Below the pieces are notes generated by a model. That model had not been told where the DNA came from and did not search any database. It saw nothing but the letters and a program-made list of their open reading frames with translations. A stretch of 64,000 nucleotides of DNA from Flavobacterium salmonis. Lineage in GTDB: Bacteria > Bacteroidota > Bacteroidia > Flavobacteriales > Flavobacteriaceae. The first letter of the stretch is position 1. Each line of letters starts with the position of its first letter. The translations under genes and the position numbers were made by a program. The stretch is from assembly GCF_903819435.1 (NCBI RefSeq), contig NZ_CAIJDP010000057.1, positions 186,001 to 250,000 of the forward strand, written 5' to 3'. Shown one piece after another: positions 58,248 through 64,000 of this stretch.

Positions 58248-59240
58248 ATGAAAATTATAAAATGGGGAATCATAGGCTGCGGAAATGTAACCGAAGTTAA
58301 AAGCGGTCCGGCGTTTCAGAAAGCGCCAAACTCAGCTTTGGTAGCCGTTATGCGAAGAGATGCAGCCCTTGCCGAAGATTATGCCAAACGCCATAATGTA
58401 CCAAAATGGTACTCCAACGCTGTCGATTTAATCAACGATCCGGAAGTTGATGCCGTTTATATCGCCACGCCTCCGTCTTCACATAAAGAATATACGATTT
58501 TGTGTGCCAAAGCCGGAAAACCGGTTTATGTTGAAAAACCAATGGCTTTGACCTTTGAAGAATGTAACGAAATGATCAGTGCCTGCAAAGAACACAATGT
58601 TCCGTTATTTGTAGCTTATTACAGAAGAAGCCTTCCCCGCTTTTTAAAAATCAAAGAAATAATAGACGAAGGAAAATTAGGAAACATACGTCACGTAAAT
58701 TGCGTTTTGTACCATCCATTTGAAGAACGTTATGACGACGAAATCAATCTTCCGTGGACGGTTTTGCCACATCTTTCAGGCGGTGGAATCTTTGTCGATC
58801 TGGCCTGCCATACTTTAGATTTTTTAGATTTTGTTTTAGGCCCGATAAAATCCGTACGCGGACATGCCACTTCTCAGCTAAAAGCGTATCCTGCCGAAGA
58901 TTCAGTTTCGATGTCCTTTTTATTCGAAAACGGAGTTCACGGTACGGGATTATGGAATTTCGCCAGTTTTGAACGTTACGATGTTACTGAAATTGTAGGT
59001 GACAAAGGAAAAATAGCCTTTTCAACTTTTGGAGAGGATCCTATTAAAATTGAATATACAAACGGGGACAAAGAAACTATTACCATCGAAAATCCGCTTC
59101 ATATTCAACAGCCTTTTATAGAAACCGTTATTGAAGAGCTTTTAGGAAACGAAGGAATTTCTCCATCAAAAGGAATTTCGGGAGCCAGAACTTCACGGGT
59201 TATTGATGAGGTTTTGAAGGAGTTTAGAAATTCAAAATAG
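58248..59240 (+). CDS. Gfo/Idh/MocA-family oxidoreductase
   Basis: 330 residues. N-terminal NAD(P) Rossmann fold: IKWGIIGCGNVTEVKSGPAF, DAVYIATPPSSHKEY, and the family motif PVYVEKPMALTFEECNEMIS near 90-110. C-terminal alpha/beta domain with the catalytic-region pattern GGGIFVDLACHTLDFLDFVL near 178-197. It oxidises a sugar or inositol-like substrate; the exact one is unknown. Its 3' end is followed 8 bp later by a 96-bp dispersed repeat in the same orientation. Confidence 0.93.
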   Translation: MKIIKWGIIGCGNVTEVKSGPAFQKAPNSALVAVMRRDAALAEDYAKRHNVPKWYSNAVDLINDPEVDAVYIATPPSSHKEYTILCAKAGKPVYVEKPMALTFEECNEMISACKEHNVPLFVAYYRRSLPRFLKIKEIIDEGKLGNIRHVNCVLYHPFEERYDDEINLPWTVLPHLSGGGIFVDLACHTLDFLDFVLGPIKSVRGHATSQLKAYPAEDSVSMSFLFENGVHGTGLWNFASFERYDVTEIVGDKGKIAFSTFGEDPIKIEYTNGDKETITIENPLHIQQPFIETVIEELLGNEGISPSKGISGARTSRVIDEVLKEFRNSK

Positions 59241-59248
59241 TAAATTTC

Positions 59249-59344
59249 AGGAGCTGATCCTGCTGTACTTCCAATCTCTTGTGCCGAACCCCGGCACAAA
59301 AGGATTTTCCCTCCCATCAGGGCTAGGGCTTCCGTTTTTATAAG
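59249..59344 (+). repeat. 96-bp dispersed element, copy 2
   Basis: Same length, ends and ATCAGGGCTAGGGC core as the element at 28283. Its central stem is TTGTGCCG / CGGCACAA (59279-59286 with 59292-59299), loop aaccc, while copy 1 has a TGGCG/CGCCA stem: base changes that keep pairing. Confidence 0.78.
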
Positions 59345-59346
59345 AA

Positions 59347-59388
59347 CAGAAAAAGAGGATATTCGTAATTTGAATATCCTCTTTTCTA
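59347..59388. terminator. Bidirectional terminator between the oxidoreductase and barrel genes
   Basis: AAAAGAGGATATTC-gtaattt-GAATATCCTCTTTT, a 14-bp perfect stem with A and T tracts on both sides. Confidence 0.93.
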
Positions 59389-59409
59389 TATAAAAATGTT
59401 AGATCTAAA

Positions 59410-60366
59410 TTATAGACTGTATTTTAGTCCAAAAGTCAACCCTACACCACTAATCCCGACATAAGAACTAATATCGTCAGTAGCTTTTGTACTATCAAAA
59501 CCAGCTGCATTAGTTACTTTACTATTGGAATTTGTAGTTAATTTATCTACATAATTTGTATGAATTGCAGAATACGAAGCATCTTGTCTAAAAGTAGATG
59601 CTGTATGCAGTTTATCTACTCCGTTTTCAGTAAATACAGTAGTTTCTTTTGTATCTCCGTGAACTGTAAAGTTTCTATATTCAATTTCAGCAAATAAAGA
59701 TAGTTTTTTACCTAATTTATATGAAGTCCCAATCGCAGCCATAAAACCAAGAGTTGGATTAGGTTTTACAACATCTTCGGCATATGTTTTTGCTACTACT
59801 GTCATTCCTCCATTTAATGCTGGAGTAGAATACTCACGATTCGTTTCAATAGTTAAATCACCATGAATAGGAACAATAACGCCTACCTTTGTATACGGTT
59901 CAAAACCATTATTTTCTCCTAAAAATAATACTAATGCAGGTGATAAATCCCAAGCTCTAATTTTTCCTACAGCATCTCCGGTTACAAAAATACTTGCTGG
60001 TGAAGTAGCTACTAAGCGATTTCGGGTTTCAACCATCAATTTATCAGCACTGGAATAATAGTTAATTCCCATTTCAACTCCTAAACGCGTTGTAAAACGG
60101 TAACCTGCAGTTAATCCGGAACGAAAACCTTCTCCAAATGAACCATGATTAGTTTCTCTGGAAATTAAAGTAGTTCCATTAGCTGCGTAAACATCTGTAT
60201 TAGGCAATTGACCATTTACAATTGGAAATTCCGTTGCCGCTGTCTGAATGAAGTATGATCCTCCTAATTTAAAATACCAGCTTTCCGGTTTATCGGCACC
60301 TTCAGTTTGCGCTATTGTGGCCATAGAGCAAATCATAAATCCGATTAAAAATAAATGCTTTTTCAT
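59410..60366 (-). CDS. Outer-membrane beta-barrel protein
   Basis: 318 residues. Signal peptide MKKHLFLIGFMICSMATIAQ. The mature sequence shows barrel-type strands: WYFKLGGSYFIQTAATEF, GEGFRSGLTAGYRFTTRLGV, EPYTKVGVIVPIHGDLTIE, PTLGFMAAIGTSYKLGKKLS, ending VGLTFGLKYSL. It is typical of Bacteroidota porin-like barrels; function unknown. It is a single gene with its own terminator, not linked to the flanking dnaE. Confidence 0.82.
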   Translation of the reverse strand: MKKHLFLIGFMICSMATIAQTEGADKPESWYFKLGGSYFIQTAATEFPIVNGQLPNTDVYAANGTTLISRETNHGSFGEGFRSGLTAGYRFTTRLGVEMGINYYSSADKLMVETRNRLVATSPASIFVTGDAVGKIRAWDLSPALVLFLGENNGFEPYTKVGVIVPIHGDLTIETNREYSTPALNGGMTVVAKTYAEDVVKPNPTLGFMAAIGTSYKLGKKLSLFAEIEYRNFTVHGDTKETTVFTENGVDKLHTASTFRQDASYSAIHTNYVDKLTTNSNSKVTNAAGFDSTKATDDISSYVGISGVGLTFGLKYSL

Positions 60367-60541
60367 AGTTTTCTTTATTAAATTATTACAAAATTATAAC
60401 AATTAAAATTTCTTTCTTTACAGCATTCCCACTCTATTAAAAATAATTATTAATTTGAATAACAATCCAAAAATAAATTACTATTCGTGCATAATTTTAA
60501 CCTAAAAAATACATTATCAATTAAATTTTAACTGTTAAATT

Positions 60542-63500
60542 TTAATTGAGTTTGAAATTAATCTGCATTTTTTCTAATTCCTCTAATAACTCATTAGATA
60601 TTCTAACTTTTAATCTACGGCTTGGCATTGTTAATTTAGTCACTACCTTTATTTCTTCTACTTCTGTTACTTCTTTTATTTTGGTATCTTCAAGAGCGAC
60701 ATCTCCATCATCATTTTCATCTGTAAAAACTGCGTCGTCTGTCTCTTCAAACCCATTTGCTGTTTCAACCTCAACGAGACGTTTTACCTTTTCTAATTCC
60801 ATAATTTCAAAAGTCACTGAATTATCCCCTTTGTACGCATTGAACAACTGGCTTAATCTATGAATAAAATCGGTCTGCAAATCTTTAATATTTAATAAAA
60901 GAATGAGTTTTTTAGCAAATGCTTCCAAAACATCCTGCAACTGTCTTACCTCAACAAACTGAAGTCTCGGCTCCGATTTTTTACCTGTATCGTGATTCAC
61001 CCAGCCATCTTTAATTAATACCTTTATATGGGCAAAATTATTCTGAATCAGGAAATGACGGAATTTAAGATATTCTTCATTAAAAATCTTAAACTCATAA
61101 CTTTCATCATAGCCTTCTAAATTGAATGCCGCCCAGCCTTTTCCGTTCTTAGCTACACGATGCTGTACGTTATTAATGATTCCAGCAAATGTTAGATTTT
61201 TGCCTACGTATTCATTCATACTTTTCAGTGCTTCCAATCGTGCATTGCAGAAGTATTTCATTTCGAACCTAAAATCATCCAATGGATGTCCAGAAATATA
61301 AATTCCGACAACTTCTTTTTCTTTAGCCAGTTTTTCCATCGTGCTCCAGTCTTCACATGGCGGTACAACAGGTTCCGCAATTTGAACTTCGCTGGTTTCT
61401 CCAAACAAACTTACCTGCGACGAGTTTTCGTTTTCCTGAAACTTTGATCCGTAACGCATCGCTTTTTCGTAGAATGTAATTCCGTCGCCATCATCATGAA
61501 AATACTGTGCTCTGGTTGTTCCTTCAAACGAATCAAATCCTCCAGCCAAAGCAAGATTTTCAATTGCTTTTTTATTGGCAGCACGCAAATCAATTCGTTT
61601 TGCCAGATCAAAAATGGACTTATATCTTCCGTCTTTTCTGCTTTCAACGATTGTGGCTACAGCTCCGGAACCTACACCTTTAATCGCTCCCATTCCGAAA
61701 CGTACCGCATAATCATCATTTACGGTAAATTTATAGTACGATTCATTAACGCAAGGCCCTAAAACCTGCAAGCCCATTCGTTTACATTCTTCCATAAAGA
61801 ACGAAACCTGCTTGATATCGTTCATGTTATTCGAAAGCACCGCTGCCATATATTCTGCCGGATAGTGTGCTTTCAAGTATGCAGTTTGATACGCAATCCA
61901 CGCATAACAAGTCGAGTGCGATTTGTTGAAGGCATAACTCGCAAAAGCCTCCCAGTCTTTCCAGATTTTTTCGAGAGTTTTAGCATCATGACCTTTTGCT
62001 GAAGCCTGTTCAACGAACTTCGGCTTCATTTTATCCAGTACGTCTTTTTGTTTCTTACCCATCGCTTTACGCAAAACGTCAGCTTCACCCTTTGTAAATC
62101 CTGCCAAAGACTGAGACAAAAGCATTACCTGCTCCTGGTAAACGGTAATTCCATAGGTTTCAGACAGATATTCGGCACAGGCATCTAAATCGTATTTAAT
62201 TTCCTCGTCACCGTTTTTTCTTCGAACGAAAGAAGGGATATATTCCAATGGTCCCGGACGATACAAGGCGTTCATCGCAATTAAATCCCCAAAAACCGTT
62301 GGTTTCAGATCTTTCATGTATTTCTGCATTCCGGGTGACTCGTACTGGAAGATTCCAACCGTTTCACCTCTTTGGAAAAGCGCATATGTTTCAGGATCAT
62401 CAATCGGAAAAGTATCCGGATCCAGATCGATATTTGTTCTGTATTTTACCAGTTTTACGGTATCTTTTATAAGTGTAAGGGTCTTCAGACCCAGGAAGTC
62501 CATTTTTAACAATCCGGCACTTTCTGCAACTGAGTTATCGAACTGCGTTACATATAAATCCGAATCTTTTGCAGTCGTAACAGGAACATAATTCGTAATA
62601 TCGGATGGCGTGATAATCACCCCACAGGCGTGAATACCTGTATTACGCATAGACCCTTCCAGAATTTTGGCCTGCTGAATAGTTTCTCCTGCCAAATCAT
62701 CTTCATTGGCAATGGCGATTAATTCTTTTACAAGTTCAAATTCATCAGCACCTTTTAATGCTTTTTTAACCTCATCTTCTGATTCTGAAAGGAAACGAGC
62801 CAGATTCCATTTACCCGGCATCATTGCGGGAATCAACTTAGCTATTCTATCAGCTTCAAACAACGGCAGATCCAACACACGCGCCGTATCACGAATCGCT
62901 GATTTGGTTGCCATTTTACCATACGTGATAATCTGAGCCACCTGTTTCTGTCCGTATTTGTTGATTACATAATCCATTACACGTCCACGACCCTCGTCAT
63001 CAAAGTCGATATCAATATCGGGCATCGATACACGGTCAGGATTTAAGAAACGCTCAAAAAGTAAATCGTATTTAATCGGATCAATATTGGTAATACCAAG
63101 GCAATATGCAACGGCAGAACCAGCAGCAGAACCACGACCAGGACCTACCGAAACATCCATTTTTCTGGCTTCAGCGATGAAATCCTGAACAATCAAAAAG
63201 TAACCCGGATATCCTGAATTCGAAATCGTTAATAATTCGAAATCTAAACGTTCCTGAATCGATTCAGTAATTTCACCATATCTTCTTTTAGCACCTTCCA
63301 TTGTAAGATGTCGCAGGTATTTATTTTCCCCTCTAACTCCTCCATCAGCTTCATCTTCAGCAACTACAAATTCTTCCGGAATATCAAACTTAGGAAGCAA
63401 TACATCTCGGTAAAGCGAATAAATTTCTACTTTATCAACAATTTCCTGAATATTGATAATCGCTTCCGGTAAATCGGCAAAGAGTTTTTTCATCTCTTCT

Positions 63501-64000
63501 TCCGACTTATAATAGTATTCCTGATTTGGAAGTCCGTAACGGTAACCACGACCACGACCAATTGGCGTTGCCTGTTTTTCACCGTCTTTTACACACAATA
63601 AAATATCGTGTGCATTGGCATCTTCTTTATTTAAATAATAGGTATTATTAGTTGCAATTAATTTGACATTATGCTTTTGAGAAAACTCAATCAGGGTTTT
63701 GTTGACACGATTTTCATCTTCCTGATTGTGGCGCATAACTTCCAGATAGAAATCTTCTCCAAATTGTTCCTTCCACCAAATCAAGGCTTCTTCTGCCTGG
63801 ACTTCACCAATATTTAGAATTTTACTCTGGATTTCCCCGTATAAATTCCCGGACAAAACCATGATATCTTCCTTATATTGTTCGATAATTTTTCGGTCAA
63901 CTCTTGGAACATAATAAAATCCGTCAGTAAAAGCAATCGAAGACATTTTAGCCAGATTGTGGTAACCATTTTTGTTTTTGGCTAATAATACAATCTGATT
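60542..64000 (-). CDS. dnaE: DNA polymerase III alpha subunit, N-terminus beyond window
   Basis: Replicative polymerase catalytic subunit; 1152 codons plus stop are visible and the frame stays open at the right edge, so the gene continues past 64000. The apparent Met at 63944-63946 lies inside the PHP domain and is not the start. Catalytic centre: the palm motif DRVSMPDIDIDFDD with the metal-binding acids, after SVGPGRGSAAGSAVAYCLGI. Thumb/fingers follow (YQEQVMLLSQSLAGFTKGEA, SYAFNKSHSTCYAWIAYQTA). The C-terminal region carries the OB-fold (LTFAGIINNVQHRVAKNGKG) and tau-interaction part. There is no exonuclease-type insertion in the visible part. Confidence 0.97.
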   Translation of the reverse strand, partial: NQIVLLAKNKNGYHNLAKMSSIAFTDGFYYVPRVDRKIIEQYKEDIMVLSGNLYGEIQSKILNIGEVQAEEALIWWKEQFGEDFYLEVMRHNQEDENRVNKTLIEFSQKHNVKLIATNNTYYLNKEDANAHDILLCVKDGEKQATPIGRGRGYRYGLPNQEYYYKSEEEMKKLFADLPEAIINIQEIVDKVEIYSLYRDVLLPKFDIPEEFVVAEDEADGGVRGENKYLRHLTMEGAKRRYGEITESIQERLDFELLTISNSGYPGYFLIVQDFIAEARKMDVSVGPGRGSAAGSAVAYCLGITNIDPIKYDLLFERFLNPDRVSMPDIDIDFDDEGRGRVMDYVINKYGQKQVAQIITYGKMATKSAIRDTARVLDLPLFEADRIAKLIPAMMPGKWNLARFLSESEDEVKKALKGADEFELVKELIAIANEDDLAGETIQQAKILEGSMRNTGIHACGVIITPSDITNYVPVTTAKDSDLYVTQFDNSVAESAGLLKMDFLGLKTLTLIKDTVKLVKYRTNIDLDPDTFPIDDPETYALFQRGETVGIFQYESPGMQKYMKDLKPTVFGDLIAMNALYRPGPLEYIPSFVRRKNGDEEIKYDLDACAEYLSETYGITVYQEQVMLLSQSLAGFTKGEADVLRKAMGKKQKDVLDKMKPKFVEQASAKGHDAKTLEKIWKDWEAFASYAFNKSHSTCYAWIAYQTAYLKAHYPAEYMAAVLSNNMNDIKQVSFFMEECKRMGLQVLGPCVNESYYKFTVNDDYAVRFGMGAIKGVGSGAVATIVESRKDGRYKSIFDLAKRIDLRAANKKAIENLALAGGFDSFEGTTRAQYFHDDGDGITFYEKAMRYGSKFQENENSSQVSLFGETSEVQIAEPVVPPCEDWSTMEKLAKEKEVVGIYISGHPLDDFRFEMKYFCNARLEALKSMNEYVGKNLTFAGIINNVQHRVAKNGKGWAAFNLEGYDESYEFKIFNEEYLKFRHFLIQNNFAHIKVLIKDGWVNHDTGKKSEPRLQFVEVRQLQDVLEAFAKKLILLLNIKDLQTDFIHRLSQLFNAYKGDNSVTFEIMELEKVKRLVEVETANGFEETDDAVFTDENDDGDVALEDTKIKEVTEVEEIKVVTKLTMPSRRLKVRISNELLEELEKMQINFKLN

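Overview
The window looks like chromosomal DNA of a Flavobacterium-type bacterium (Bacteroidota, Flavobacteriia). The evidence is AT-rich DNA, a SusC/SusD pair, a type IX secretion sorting tail on the amylase, the MurF-Alr fusion, the TAnnTTTG type of -7 promoter element, and many short inverted repeats in the intergenic spaces. There is no plasmid or phage backbone and no rRNA. The first and last genes (a sugar symporter and dnaE) are cut by the window edges.

Layout. 1-11.1 kb: a starch/maltodextrin utilisation locus (symporter, LacI regulator, SusC, SusD, SusE-like lipoprotein, secreted GH13 amylase). A LacI-type repressor probably controls it through candidate operators at 1.1-1.3 kb and 2.5-2.6 kb. 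11.1-16.9 kb: an MHS-family transporter, a tight hydrolase / ECF sigma / membrane-protein operon, a YcxB-like gene broken by an in-frame stop, and a HAD phosphatase. 17.2-17.8 kb: two identical tRNA-Asp genes, each with its own promoter and terminator. 17.8-28.1 kb: DUF58 and M1 peptidase (ATGA overlap), a lipoprotein, a LytTR regulator abutting a TPR histidine kinase, thioredoxin, and an AsmA-like protein.

28.1-36.4 kb is the accessory region. It opens with repeat-rich non-coding DNA and an XRE regulator. Then come five genes in one tight operon: controller-type HTH protein, C5 cytosine methyltransferase, a 958-residue protein with a GHKL ATPase at each end and a coiled coil between, a receiver-domain protein, and an HNH endonuclease. 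This reads as a restriction-modification-like defence system that carries its own kinase/receiver-like pair. It is the most interesting object in the window.

36.4-64 kb is mostly core genome: HPF-like factor, a repeat lipoprotein, ammonium transporter, trmB, LysE exporter, an alkyltransferase-like protein, L,D-transpeptidase, an Fe-S group (Mrp ATPase, NifU-C, ferredoxin), asd, mscL, murF-alr, outer-membrane barrels, a TonB receptor preceded by a His/Cys-rich small protein, prolyl oligopeptidase, a Gfo/Idh oxidoreductase, and dnaE. Several families of short inverted repeats occupy the spacers, including two 96-bp elements with a covarying hairpin.

All functional assignments come from reading motifs and family resemblance. 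No database search was run.
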